Of a stretch of 37,526 nucleotides of DNA, positions 1 through 8,926 are shown piece by piece. A program made the position numbers and the translations under genes. The DNA is taken from positions 1 to 37,526 of the forward strand of contig NZ_JAEQMY010000048.1 in NCBI RefSeq assembly GCF_016743775.1, written 5' to 3'. A model generated the notes under the pieces. The model saw only the letters and a list, made by a program, of their open reading frames with translations. It was not told where the DNA came from and made no database searches. The number at the start of each line of letters is the position of its first letter. Positions within the stretch are counted from its first letter, which is position 1. Source of the stretch: Microvirga aerilata (GTDB lineage Bacteria; Pseudomonadota; Alphaproteobacteria; Rhizobiales; Beijerinckiaceae).

Positions 1-888
1 CCACGAGCAACCTTCTACCGATGGTCCGATCTCTATCAGACCGGCGGCCCCGAGGCTCTGGAGGATCGGCGGCCTCAGCCAAAGCGGGTCTGGAACCGCA
101 TCCCCGATGAAAGACGTGAGCAGATCATTCAGCTCGCCCTCGATGAGCCGGAGTTGTCGCCGCGGGAGCTGGCGGTGCGCTTCACTGACCAGCACGGCTA
201 CTTTGTCTCCGAGGCTTCCGTCTACCGGTTGCTCAAGGCACAGGACCTGATCGCCAGCCCGGCCTTTATCGTCATGAAGACCGCAGACGAATTCAAGGAC
301 AAGACCACTGCGCCCAACCAGCTCTGGCAGACCGATTTTACCTATCTCAAGGTGATCGGCTGGGGCTGGTTTTACCTCTCGACGGTGCTGGACGACTTCT
401 CGCGCTACATCCTTGCCTGGAAGCTGTGCCCCACGATGAAGGCCGAAGACGTCACCGATACTCTGCAGTTGGCCCTGCAAGCTTCAGGTCTGGAGCAGGT
501 GGAGGTGCGGCACCGGCCTCGGCTGCTGTCGGACAACGGCTTGAGCTACATCTCGGCAGATCTGGCCACTTGGCTGGAGGGCAAGGGCATGAGCCATGTG
601 CGTGGAGCACCCTATCATCCTATGACCCAGGGCAAGATCGAGCGCTGGCACCAGACGCTGAAGAACCGCATTCTGCTGGAGAACTCCTTTCTGCCGGGTG
701 ATCTGGAGGGGCAGATCGAGGCCTTTGTGGCGCACTACAATCACCAGCGCTACCACGAGAGCCTGAGCAACCTGACGCCGGCCGACGTCTACTTTGGACG
801 TGGCGAGACCATTCTGAAGGAGAGAGAAAGGATCAAACAGCGGACCATCCAAAGTCGACGCTTGCAGCACCAGATGCAGGCCGCCTAA
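1..888 (+). CDS. IS3-family transposase (OrfB-like), 5' partial
   Basis: The frame is open from base 1, so the gene starts upstream of the window; the TTG at 154 is internal. It is a DDE transposase that catalyses excision and insertion of the element. The visible N-terminal part (bases 1-240) is a helix-turn-helix-like region ending in a VYRLLK motif. The integrase core (rve) follows, with first Asp in WQTDFTY, second Asp in LSDNG and Glu in GKIERWHQTLK, so all three catalytic acids are present. The C-terminus has the usual YNHQRYHESL and TPADVYFGR motifs of the family. Nothing seen suggests inactivation within the window. Whether an OrfA precedes it by frameshift, or the protein is a single ORF, cannot be decided here. 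Confidence 0.9.
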   Translation, partial: PRATFYRWSDLYQTGGPEALEDRRPQPKRVWNRIPDERREQIIQLALDEPELSPRELAVRFTDQHGYFVSEASVYRLLKAQDLIASPAFIVMKTADEFKDKTTAPNQLWQTDFTYLKVIGWGWFYLSTVLDDFSRYILAWKLCPTMKAEDVTDTLQLALQASGLEQVEVRHRPRLLSDNGLSYISADLATWLEGKGMSHVRGAPYHPMTQGKIERWHQTLKNRILLENSFLPGDLEGQIEAFVAHYNHQRYHESLSNLTPADVYFGRGETILKERERIKQRTIQSRRLQHQMQAA

Positions 889-960
889 TCTGAAACCAGA
901 TGGACCCGAGTCTTCCTTAGATCAGACCGCCCGCTGCCCCAAAAACTCTGACAACGGACA
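1..960 (+). mobile_element. IS3-type insertion sequence, 3' part only
   Basis: The right portion of an IS3-like element; its left end lies outside the window. It comprises the transposase reading frame and a non-coding tail whose last bases, read inward on the minus strand, begin TGTCCGTTGTCAGAG, which I take as the right inverted repeat. The boundary at about 960 is inferred because coding similarity to a sensor kinase starts immediately beyond it. The target duplication cannot be checked without the left end. Confidence 0.75.
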
Positions 961-2174
961 ATTGGGTAGTACACCGACCACCTGTCCCTTGCGGATCATC
1001 GCCATCGCTGCCGCCTCGTCGATCTCGGCGTAGGCGACCCGCGTCGCACCCAGCCGCTCCCCGAGTGCCCGCATCGCGGCGGCCACCACGGCCTCTGGAT
1101 CGCTCAGGCGCCGCACATTGTCTCCAAGCTTCAGGAGGAACGCCTGACGCTCCTCGCTTTCGCGCAATCGTGCTTCGGCTCGGGCGCGCTCCACTGCCGC
1201 CCAGGTGCGCTCCGCCACCTCGGTGACCAGCTCAGCGTCGTGCTCGTCCCAGTTGCGCGGCTCCCGCGCATGGACGTAGAGCGCCGCCCGCATCCGCCCT
1301 TCCTTCACCAACGAAGCCGTGATGACGGCGCGCGTGTCGATGGCGTCAAATGCCGCGAGGCTTTCGGGCGCGCAGGTGCGTGGATCGCGGGCCGCGTCGG
1401 GAATGAGAAGCGGAATGCCAGCGCGCAGCGCGGCCAGCACATCGGGACCGAACCCAGCAAAGTCGTGGGTGCCCTCGCGCGAGGGAGCGCTCCCGTCCGT
1501 CCAGTTACGTTCAGTGGTGAAATAGCGGGCTGTCTCCTCCACCTCGCCGTATCCCACGCGGTTAGCGCCGAGATGCCGTCCGAGCGCCTCCTGAGCCGTG
1601 TCGATGATTGCTCTTGGATCGGCCAGAGGCCTCAGTTTGTCGCTCAGGTCGAGGAGAAACCGGTGGCGCCGCCCGCCGAGCACGCGGTCGGTGATCTCGT
1701 GGCCCTGGTTGAACACACCGACAATCGAACCGTCCTCGCCATGGATCGGGGTGAAGCTGTAGTTCCAGTAGGTCTCCCGGCGAAGGCCACCCCGTATTAT
1801 CGGCAGCATCTGGTCATAGGTGGAGAAGCCCTCTCCCGTCTCCAGCACGCGCGCGAGCTGCGGGCCGACCACATCCCAGATATCGGCCCACACCTCAGCA
1901 CCTGGCCGCCCCAGCGCCCACGGGTGGCGTTCGGCCGGGATCAGAGACCAGGCGTCGTTGTACAGGAGGTATAGCTCCGGCCCCCAGTAGATCGCCGTCG
2001 GGAACTTCGAGGTCAGACAGATGGAGAGGGAGGAACGCAGCGATTGCGGCCAAGTCTCTTGGGGGCCGAGCGGTGTTGACGACCAGTCGTGCGCCAGGAT
2101 CGGGCGGCGGTCTCACCACCTTTGGCAAGGAAGCCGGGTAGTGCCCGAGAGCTTTCCTCAACCTCATCGTACAT
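961..2174 (-). pseudogene. PAS-GAF sensor (probable histidine kinase), frameshifted and cut by IS3
   Basis: Reading leftward from an ATG at 2174 with a good ribosome site (GAAGGGG, about 5 nt away) gives MYDEVEESSRALPGFLAKGG, then the frame must shift near 2099-2106 to continue as ILAHDWSSTPLGPQETWPQS. This HDW..TPLG..WPQ start is the same as that of the hybrid kinase at 4169-7411, so one base appears to be lost. The second frame runs on through a PAS domain (YWGPELYLLYNDAW), a GAF domain (about 1230-1650) and the start of a second GAF-like region. It ends at 922 only because the last dozen residues (CPLSEFLGQRAV) are read from the IS3 terminal repeat. No HisKA or ATPase domain remains on this side. 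The gene lies 42 nt after the HWE kinase on the same strand and was probably co-transcribed with it. A sequencing error could explain the frameshift but not the IS junction. Confidence 0.85.
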
Positions 2175-2216
2175 CGCGCCCCTTCGATGGAATAGAACAT
2201 AGCGGCCAAACCTTTC

Positions 2217-3914
2217 TCAGGCGGCACGCTGCTCCGCCGGGGCAATGCCAACTACGATCTGACAGCAAGCGCCCTCCGGTTCAAAGCGCATGCTGAGCTC
2301 GCCCCCAAGTTCCTGGGTGATCGTCTGCCGTAGCAGCCGCGAGCCAAACCCAGGCCTCGGCTGAGCCTGCACCGGTGGTCCGCCCATCTCACACCAGTCG
2401 AGGATCAGGGTTGCACCCCTGCCATGCCCCTCAACCCGCCAATCAACCTGCACACGACCTGTAGCTGCCGACAGCGCACCGTACTTGGCAGCATTGGTCG
2501 TGAGTTCATGAAGCGCCATGCCGAGAACCACCGTGTGCGTTGCGGGAAGATACACATCAGGACCAGAGAGCCGGATACGTGGGGTCTCAGCCATAAAAGG
2601 CTGGAACTCGGCCTCAAGAATGGTCCGCAGGGAGGCTCCCTCCCACAAGGTCTCATTCAGGAGGTTGTGCGTCCGTGACAGAGCCAAGAGACGCTCCTGG
2701 AAACGCTCCTGAGCAATGCGGGGAGGAACGCCAGGGCGGACCACTTGCCAAGCAAGGGACTGAACCGTCGCCAGCGTGTTCTTGACCCTGTGATTGAGCT
2801 CGTGGATGAGAAGCTCCTGCCGCCTTGCGGCGGTCTCCTGGGCGAGAGCTCTCTCGTGCAGGTCCGCTGAAGCTCGAGCCATGGCTCGGCTGATCTGATT
2901 GACCTCCCGCACCGACGTTGCTGTCGCAGGAATCTGTTCTCCGCGCCCGAGCGCCTCGGCAGACAGGCTCAAATCCAGCATCCCCCTAGCCAGACCGCGC
3001 CCGTAAAGCAGGGCCAGCGCCAGTGATAAGGCAAGACCGAGACCTCCCAACCCCGCAACAGCCAGAAGGGAGCGTGTGAGGGGCGCGCCCAGCACCGCTA
3101 GCGGCACAGAGGCCGTGACGCGCCATGCCGACAGACGGGAGCGTTCGGAGGCTGCGAGAACCGGCACCCCTTCGGCATTGAGCCCCTGCCAAAGGGCGGC
3201 GCCAGCCTCCGCAGGTGCAGGAGAACTGCGCTGGGTATCGACCCCGAGCAGCCGTTCATGATCGCGGGAACGGGCGATGATGCGGTTGCTGCCGTCCACC
3301 ACTGCCACGATCCAGTCCGGGGGAAGATTGCTGCTGGCCAGGATCCTGCGAATGCGCTCCGGGGTCAGCGCGATGTTGAGCACATACCTCGCCTCGCCCC
3401 TGATCGTCACGGGCACGTCGACAAGCACATAGAGGGCCTTGGCGACGGCACCTTGGTAGAGATCGGAGACCACGGGCCGTTGCGTCTCAAGCGCCGTTTG
3501 GTCGGTCTTCCGCAGCACGGGATGCGTGCTCACCGGCAGGGGCGTCCCCCAGGGTGCATAAGTGTTGATGATCTGCTGCCCTGTTTGGTCCCGCACGGCG
3601 ATAGCGCTGCCACGATAGTGCAGCGTCTCGCGAGCCTGCCGGTCGAAGGCCTCCAGATCACCGTTGCGCAGGGCTGGTGAGGTGGACAGGGCCTGCAAGG
3701 CCGCGATGGTGCTGTCGAGTTCCCGATCCACATCCGCAGCAATGTCGGCTGCAAGAGCCTTGGCGACCTCCTGGTAGCGCTCACGCTCGCGCTCGGCGAA
3801 CTCTGTTGCGAAGTAGCTGCCCAGGAGGATGAGCGGGACAAGGATCGTCGCGGCAAAAGCAAAGAGATGAAGCCGGATCGACCATTCCTTTGGACGCAAC
3901 CTGATCAATCGCAA
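2217..3914 (-). CDS. HWE-family sensor histidine kinase, membrane-bound
   Basis: A 565-aa kinase that should autophosphorylate and pass phosphate to a response regulator; in this order such kinases often feed the PhyR/NepR/EcfG general stress pathway (family knowledge). Residues 15-37 form a first membrane helix, followed by a periplasmic dCache-like sensing region (about 40-275), a second membrane stretch (about 278-305) and a HAMP-like linker. The H-box is ELNHRVKN with His375. The HWE hallmarks are visible: His in the N-box HELTTNAAKYGALS and the W-x-E of LDWCE. The start is TTG at 3914, with AGGGGA 5 nt upstream; a second TTG follows two codons later. The 254-nt gap to the hybrid kinase shows no gene. 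The stimulus is unknown. Confidence 0.88.
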   Translation of the reverse strand: MRLIRLRPKEWSIRLHLFAFAATILVPLILLGSYFATEFAERERERYQEVAKALAADIAADVDRELDSTIAALQALSTSPALRNGDLEAFDRQARETLHYRGSAIAVRDQTGQQIINTYAPWGTPLPVSTHPVLRKTDQTALETQRPVVSDLYQGAVAKALYVLVDVPVTIRGEARYVLNIALTPERIRRILASSNLPPDWIVAVVDGSNRIIARSRDHERLLGVDTQRSSPAPAEAGAALWQGLNAEGVPVLAASERSRLSAWRVTASVPLAVLGAPLTRSLLAVAGLGGLGLALSLALALLYGRGLARGMLDLSLSAEALGRGEQIPATATSVREVNQISRAMARASADLHERALAQETAARRQELLIHELNHRVKNTLATVQSLAWQVVRPGVPPRIAQERFQERLLALSRTHNLLNETLWEGASLRTILEAEFQPFMAETPRIRLSGPDVYLPATHTVVLGMALHELTTNAAKYGALSAATGRVQVDWRVEGHGRGATLILDWCEMGGPPVQAQPRPGFGSRLLRQTITQELGGELSMRFEPEGACCQIVVGIAPAEQRAA

Positions 3915-4168
3915 AGCTGTCCCCTGATCACGCCATGTTTGTCGGCTGTGTCGCCGCTACTTAGATCGCAAGGCAAGAGATTCCAAGGGTATTGCATGAG
4001 AGCTTGGCTACCGAAAGGGATTTCGGGTTCCTTTCAGATCGTAGACTGTCTGCAACGGGGCTCTGACGATCCCGTACCGCTCAGCAACGTCGGCGTTCTT
4101 TGGATGAGCCGCCATTCGGTACCCTTTCGGGATGTGCCTAGTGAGACCTTGAGCCATCTACTGGATCC

Positions 4169-7100
4169 TCACTCCACCTTGATCATGGCCCTGACCCGGG
4201 TGGCCAGCGCCTCGACCGCGAACGGCTTGGTAATCATCTCCATACCCGGCTCCAGGAAGCCATTCGCCAGCGTGGCGTTCTCGGCGTAGCCTGTGATGAA
4301 CAGTACCTTTAGGTCAGGACGGGTGACCCGTGCCTGATCCGCAACCTGGCGCCCGTTGATCCCGGGCAACCCGACATCCGTGATAAGCAGGTCGATGCGC
4401 TTGCGCGATTGCAGGACCTTGAGACCCGCAGGTCCATCAGCAGCCTCCAGGGCCCGGTAGCCCAGCTCCTGAAGAACCTCGACGATCAGGTCCCGAATGA
4501 CCGGTTCGTCCTCGACCACCAGCACCGTTTCTCCCGCCTCTGATCTCGGCACATCCGGAGTGGCTTCCGATAGTGCCTCCTCATCGGCCGCCCCACGGTA
4601 GCGCGGGAGGTAGATTTTGATCGTCGTTCCCGTGCCGACCTCCGAGTAGATCCTCAGGTGACCCTCCGACTGCTTGGCAAAGCCGTAGACCATCGACAAG
4701 CCCAAGCCTGTTCCCTGACCTGTCGGCTTCGTTGTGAAGAACGGCTCGAAGGCACGCTCGATCACGTCCGGCGGCATGCCTGTTCCCGTATCGGAGATGC
4801 AGATCGCCACGTATTGACCCGGTGTGACGTCGCGCTGGGCGGCCGGATAGGCGTTGTCGAGATGGGCATTCGCCATCTCGATGGTTAGCCTGCCGCCGTC
4901 CGGCATGGCGTCGCGCGCGTTGATCGCGAGGTTGAGGATGGCGCTCTCGAGCTGGTTGGGATCGCACAAAGTCGTCCACAGTCCGCCAGCCGTGACGATC
5001 TCCAGGGCGTGCAGCGGACCAATGGTCCGCCGCAGCAGGTCCTCCATGGACGCGACAAGCTGGTTGGCATTCACCGGCTTCGGGTCGAGGGGCTGGCGGC
5101 GCGAGAAAGCGAGTAAGCGGTGGGTCAGGGCGGCGGCGCGCTGGGCCGAGCTCATCGCCGCCTTGGCATAGCGCTCCACGTTCTCCGTCCGTCCCTGGAC
5201 GATGCGGGTCTGCATGATGTCGAGGGAGCCGACGATGCCAGTCAGCAGATTGTTGAAGTCATGGGCGATGCCGCCGGTGAGTTGCCCGACCGCCTCCATC
5301 TTCTGAGACTGGCGCAACGCTTCCTCAGCCTGGCGCAGGGCTTGGACCTGCTCCTTCTCGCCCGTGACATCGCGGCCCACGGCGTGAATGAACTGCTCGT
5401 CCGGGACGGCAATCCAGGACAGCCACCGGTACGATCCGTCCTTGTGGCGATAGCGGTTCTCGAACCGGAGTGTCGTGATGCCCTCGGACAGCCGCCCGGC
5501 CTCAGCGACTGTAGCAGCCACATCGTCAGGGTGAACGAGGTCGAGAAAACTCTTGCCGAGGAGTTCATCCTCACGCCAGCCGAGCAGGGTTGTCCAGGCC
5601 GGGTTGACTGACATGATTGTTGCATCGAAACGCGCCACGAGCATGACATCGGTGGTGAGCCGCCACATCCTGTCCCGGTCCGCTGTCCGCTCCGCGACCT
5701 GCTCTGCAAGTGTCACGTTCAGCTTGCGAATGGCTTCGCCCGCCGCTTTCTGATCCTCGATGTCCGTGTTCGTGCCGATCCAGCGCACCAGCGCACCCCC
5801 TTCGTCATGGATTGGAACGGCTCGCGCAATGTGCCAACGGTAGGCGCCGTCCATGCGGCGCAGCCTGAACTCGGTCTCGTAGTTGGCTCCGGAGGAAAGG
5901 GCGGCGGCCCAGCGCTCGGCAGCAGCAGGCAGGTCGTCGGGATGAACCATCCCAGTCCAGCGCTCACCATTCAGCTCCCCTGGCGAGGCTCCGCTGTACT
6001 CATAAACCCGGTCATTGAACCAGTCGAGCTGACCATTCGGGAGCGATGTCCAGACATGGTTCGGCATGGCCTGGGCAAAAGCACGGAACTGTGCCTCGCT
6101 GGCCCGCAGTACCTCCTCGGCGCGCTTGGTCTCGCTAATGTCACGGTAGAAGGCAGCGACACCGTCCGACACTGGGTAGATGCGGAGCGCTAGCCAGACA
6201 TCATGGCCTGAGGCCTCATCCACGTAGCGGTGCTCAAGCTCAACCGGGATACGTTCAATCATTGCCTGGCGATAGGCAGCCTCGACCGGAGTGCCAACGG
6301 AGGGTGGGAACGCCTCCCAATGCGTTCGCCCGAGCAGTTCGCTCTCTGCTCGACCATCAAGCCGCAGCCCCTCCGCATTGATCTCGATGAGGCGGAATTC
6401 GCGGTCGAGAACAACGAACCCTTCGCTCATCGCCGAAAGCATGCTCGTGTAGCGCGCATTGCTGGCGCTTATGGCGGCTTGGGCCAGATGCGCCTCGGTG
6501 ACGTCTTGGCCTTCGCAGAAGATGCCTGTCACCCTTCCGGCCTCGTCGAGCACGGGTTCGTAGATGAAGTCGAGGAAGCGCTCCTCCAGGGCTGCATCGG
6601 GCGTCGCCTGGAAGCGGATAGGGATATGGTGGGCGACAAACCGCTCCCCTGTGGCATAAACCTGGTCGAGCAGTTCAAAGAACCCCTGGCCGACAAGCTC
6701 CGGGAACGCGTCACGCACTGTTCTTCCGATATAGCCGCGATCGCCGAACAGGCGCCGGTAGGCCTGATTGACGAACTCGAAGACGTGCTCGGGCCCGGTC
6801 AGGGCCGTGATGAAGCCCGGCGCCTGCTCGAACAGGCGCCGCTGCCGCTCGGTTTCAGCCGCGAGCCGGCGCTCGGCCATGACCTGGCCCGTGATCTCGG
6901 TGCAGGGACAGAAGAACCCCGCGACAGCCCCCGACTCATCGCGTACGGGCGTGTATGAAAAGGAGAAGTGCGTCTCCTCCCGATAGCCGCGGCGCTCCAT
7001 GATGAGGGTGATGTCGTCCATGTGGACGGACTCACCCCCGTAGGCCTTCTCGACAATAGGCAGGAGATCGGCACGGATCTCATGCCAGACTTCCAGGAAG

Positions 7101-7411
7101 TCGCGGCCCAGCGCCGAAGGGTGCTTGCGCGCGAGGATCTCGGCATAGGCGTCGTTATAGAGCAGCGTGCGTTCCGGCCCCCAGGCGATGAACATCGGCT
7201 GGTGGGATCCCAGCATGACCCCGGCCAGGGTCTTAAGTCCCTGCGGCCAGCCGTCGGGTGAGCCGAGTGGCGTCGCCTTCCAGTCGTGGGCGCGGATGAG
7301 CGCACACATCGTGCCGCTGCCCGAGAGGAAGCCCAGCCTGCCGTTGGGTCCGAACTTGCCGTGCATGGAGTTCATCTCGCTGTGACGCGTCATGACAAGG
7401 TCATGGCTCAT
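4169..7411 (-). CDS. Multi-PAS hybrid sensor histidine kinase/response regulator
   Basis: A 1080-aa, apparently soluble hybrid kinase. Five PAS-like domains follow one another (about 50-170, 190-305, 310-430, 435-555 and 575-690); the first opens with HDWKATPLGSPDGWPQ, as in the broken kinase at 961-2174. The dimerisation/phosphoacceptor domain contains GGIAHDFNNLL with His717, the ATPase domain has NLAINARDAM (N-box), DTGTGMP and GTGLGLSMV, and a C-terminal receiver has its phospho-Asp at 1012 (LLITDVGLPG) and a conserved Lys in ITKPF. The DFNNLL type of H-box places it in the NtrB/FixL-like HisKA group, unlike its HWE neighbour. No membrane segment is seen, so the ligand should be cytosolic (light, redox, oxygen or small molecule; not determinable). 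The start ATG at 7411 lacks a strong ribosome site; ATGs at 7393 or 7375 are alternatives. Confidence 0.9.
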   Translation of the reverse strand: MSHDLVMTRHSEMNSMHGKFGPNGRLGFLSGSGTMCALIRAHDWKATPLGSPDGWPQGLKTLAGVMLGSHQPMFIAWGPERTLLYNDAYAEILARKHPSALGRDFLEVWHEIRADLLPIVEKAYGGESVHMDDITLIMERRGYREETHFSFSYTPVRDESGAVAGFFCPCTEITGQVMAERRLAAETERQRRLFEQAPGFITALTGPEHVFEFVNQAYRRLFGDRGYIGRTVRDAFPELVGQGFFELLDQVYATGERFVAHHIPIRFQATPDAALEERFLDFIYEPVLDEAGRVTGIFCEGQDVTEAHLAQAAISASNARYTSMLSAMSEGFVVLDREFRLIEINAEGLRLDGRAESELLGRTHWEAFPPSVGTPVEAAYRQAMIERIPVELEHRYVDEASGHDVWLALRIYPVSDGVAAFYRDISETKRAEEVLRASEAQFRAFAQAMPNHVWTSLPNGQLDWFNDRVYEYSGASPGELNGERWTGMVHPDDLPAAAERWAAALSSGANYETEFRLRRMDGAYRWHIARAVPIHDEGGALVRWIGTNTDIEDQKAAGEAIRKLNVTLAEQVAERTADRDRMWRLTTDVMLVARFDATIMSVNPAWTTLLGWREDELLGKSFLDLVHPDDVAATVAEAGRLSEGITTLRFENRYRHKDGSYRWLSWIAVPDEQFIHAVGRDVTGEKEQVQALRQAEEALRQSQKMEAVGQLTGGIAHDFNNLLTGIVGSLDIMQTRIVQGRTENVERYAKAAMSSAQRAAALTHRLLAFSRRQPLDPKPVNANQLVASMEDLLRRTIGPLHALEIVTAGGLWTTLCDPNQLESAILNLAINARDAMPDGGRLTIEMANAHLDNAYPAAQRDVTPGQYVAICISDTGTGMPPDVIERAFEPFFTTKPTGQGTGLGLSMVYGFAKQSEGHLRIYSEVGTGTTIKIYLPRYRGAADEEALSEATPDVPRSEAGETVLVVEDEPVIRDLIVEVLQELGYRALEAADGPAGLKVLQSRKRIDLLITDVGLPGINGRQVADQARVTRPDLKVLFITGYAENATLANGFLEPGMEMITKPFAVEALATRVRAMIKVE

Positions 7412-7620
7412 TCCATGTCGGGGACCGGGATGGTGGCGGGTATGGGTTCCGGGAAGGAGACCTTCACATAGGGCCCGGGCAGGACGCCGTAAAGGCAGGG
7501 AAAGGCGCGAATCCGTCTGTCGCTGTTAAACCGCGCCTCTCGAAGGTTCGCGTCCAACGGTTGAAGGCAGTTCGGTGGCAAACGCCACCGACTGGCCAGC
7601 AACGAGTGATTGGTCGGGAG

Positions 7621-8010
7621 TCACACGTGGGATCGACGCAGCCCCGGGGTCCCGATTGCTTTGCGGAGTTCGCCGATGAGGCGGGCCGGCAGGACGGGCT
7701 TGGAGAGTGCGATCAGGTCGGGGTGGCGGTGACGGACATCCTCTGGGACCACACCACCTGTGTAGATCACGGTCGGAATGCCTCGCGCGCTCAGCGCCTC
7801 CAGGATAGGCGTCACCGAGCCGTCGGCGAGATTCACGTCTAGGACGGCCGCGTCAAGCGCGGAGGTATCTTTGATGAGCTGGCGCGCCTCGCGCACGCTG
7901 GCAGCCGGTCCGATCGGCACCCCTCCCGCGTCCGTAAGCATCACGCTGATGCCCATCGCGATGAGCGCCTCATCCTCCACCACTAGAACACAGTAGCCTG
8001 CCAGCATCAC
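7621..8010 (-). CDS. Single-domain response regulator (CheY-like receiver)
   Basis: A receiver domain of about 128 aa with no output domain, so it should act by protein contact or as a phosphate sink. The acidic pair is in VLVVEDEA, the phospho-Asp in AAVLDVNLADG, the conserved Thr/Ser region in VIYTGG, and the Lys in LSKPVLP. Start is GTG 8010 or the adjacent ATG 8007; AAGGA at about 8017-8021 fits either. An EcfG-type promoter lies just upstream (8035-8060), which predicts induction in the general stress response. It lies upstream, on the same strand, of three sensor genes and may be a phosphorylation target of one of them (inference). Confidence 0.9.
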   Translation of the reverse strand: MMLAGYCVLVVEDEALIAMGISVMLTDAGGVPIGPAASVREARQLIKDTSALDAAVLDVNLADGSVTPILEALSARGIPTVIYTGGVVPEDVRHRHPDLIALSKPVLPARLIGELRKAIGTPGLRRSHV

Positions 8011-8034
8011 GCTTCATCCTTCTTGAAGCTGGCC

Positions 8035-8060
8035 AACGGGTATCTGCAAGCGGATGTTCC
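8035..8060 (-). promoter_or_regulatory. Putative EcfG (general stress response) promoter
   Basis: On the minus strand GGAAC (8060-8056) and CGTT (8038-8035) are separated by exactly 17 nt. This matches the alphaproteobacterial EcfG consensus GGAAC-N16/17-CGTT. Transcription would start about 10 nt before the ribosome site of the single-domain response regulator. I saw no equivalent site upstream of the other sensor genes in the window. Confidence 0.7.
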
Positions 8061-8279
8061 TCCCCAACACGTCAGTGACGCACGAACTCGTCACTACGGT
8101 CCCGGGCAGGCCTGTGACAGGTTCGGCGGCGGATTGGGCACCACCGCACCCGACCCAATCCAAAGGGCAGCTCGCTTGCCATGAGAGATGGCCACGCCAC
8201 CCTTGCCCACGCGAAGCGCAGCTCTACAAAGGGGCCGTTCCCATCTCCTATTTGCTTAGGACCTACCAGGATACAAGCG

Positions 8280-8465
8280 GTGAAGAAGGCGTCCGAGTAC
8301 CGCCAGCACGCTGAGGAATGCAGGGTGCTGGCGAGGCAGGTTCCCGAAGGGGCGCAGCGCGATCAGCTCCTAGAGATGGCCAAAACCTGGGATGCCCTCG
8401 CCGAGGATCGGGGTAAGTCAGTCCAGGAGCGAACCGAGACGGACGCCCTCAAGGATAGTGGTTGA
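8280..8465 (+). CDS. Small conserved hypothetical protein (61 aa)
   Basis: It starts at GTG 8280 with AGGA 8 nt upstream and begins VKKASEYRQHAEECR. Short proteins with this YRQHAEECRxLA pattern followed by a WxxLAEDR segment are common in Hyphomicrobiales and have no assigned function (recalled, not searched). The protein is mostly charged and helical, with no signal peptide or membrane segment. A longer in-frame reading from further upstream lacks a ribosome site and is less likely. Confidence 0.7.
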   Translation: MKKASEYRQHAEECRVLARQVPEGAQRDQLLEMAKTWDALAEDRGKSVQERTETDALKDSG

Positions 8466-8926
8466 CGGCGTGATGGCGGCACGTGCCGTTAAAGGTCTGC
8501 TTCGGGTCAACCGGAGTCTTCAAACGCGATCGCGTGAAGGTCGCTTCGCAATCCCATTGCGGAAATACGGCTAAGGTCGGCCCCGTGCCAGGAGCGGCCA
8601 TTCGCAATCATCCTAGCCTAAGGTCACCCAGCAAGCTGGAGGCATTGTTCGGATGAAAAAGCCCAAGCTCCGGGGCGAACGGACAGGATGCCTTCGCATC
8701 TCTGCCTCGCGCACTACGGGCTTGGGCTGATCGGCTACCAGACGGGCGCTCGCATCGTCAGGCAAGCGCAGGAACAGACCGAACCGGAGTACATCCGTCC
8801 GTGCACGATCTCATCGACGCTGGCGGTGACGCCCGCCGCTTCGAAGTCCACATACATGTCCGCTGGGGTAAACCTGATATAGGGATTGAAATACAATTCG
8901 CAAGGGCTACGGAGACAGGCAACAGA
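8466..8926. other. Intergenic stretch with repeat copy, no convincing gene
   Basis: The first third holds one copy of a dispersed repeat (see 8491-8591). Further on, AGCCCAAGC (8660-8668) and GCTTGGGCT (8720-8728) form a long-loop inverted repeat of unknown meaning. Short open frames exist on both strands between 8685 and 9049, but none has a ribosome site or a family I recognise. Confidence 0.5.
8491..8591 (+). repeat. Dispersed intergenic repeat, copy A
   Basis: This resembles 18334-18431 over about 100 bases. The best-kept parts are CGGGTCAA, the GAAGGTCG block, and TGCGGAA.TACG.CTAAGGTC.GCCCCGTGCCA. It is non-coding in both places, and the copies have diverged, which suggests an old repeat family rather than a recent duplication. 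Confidence 0.65.

Noticed and set aside
7408..7602. 64-aa open frame ending in ATGA overlap with the hybrid kinase start
   Set aside because: The overlap hints at coupling, but the sequence has no family-like features or ribosome site; probably chance.
8660..8728. Inverted repeat AGCCCAAGC ... GCTTGGGCT
   Set aside because: The loop of about 50 nt and lack of a T-run or nearby mobile gene make it neither a terminator nor an IS end that can be defended.
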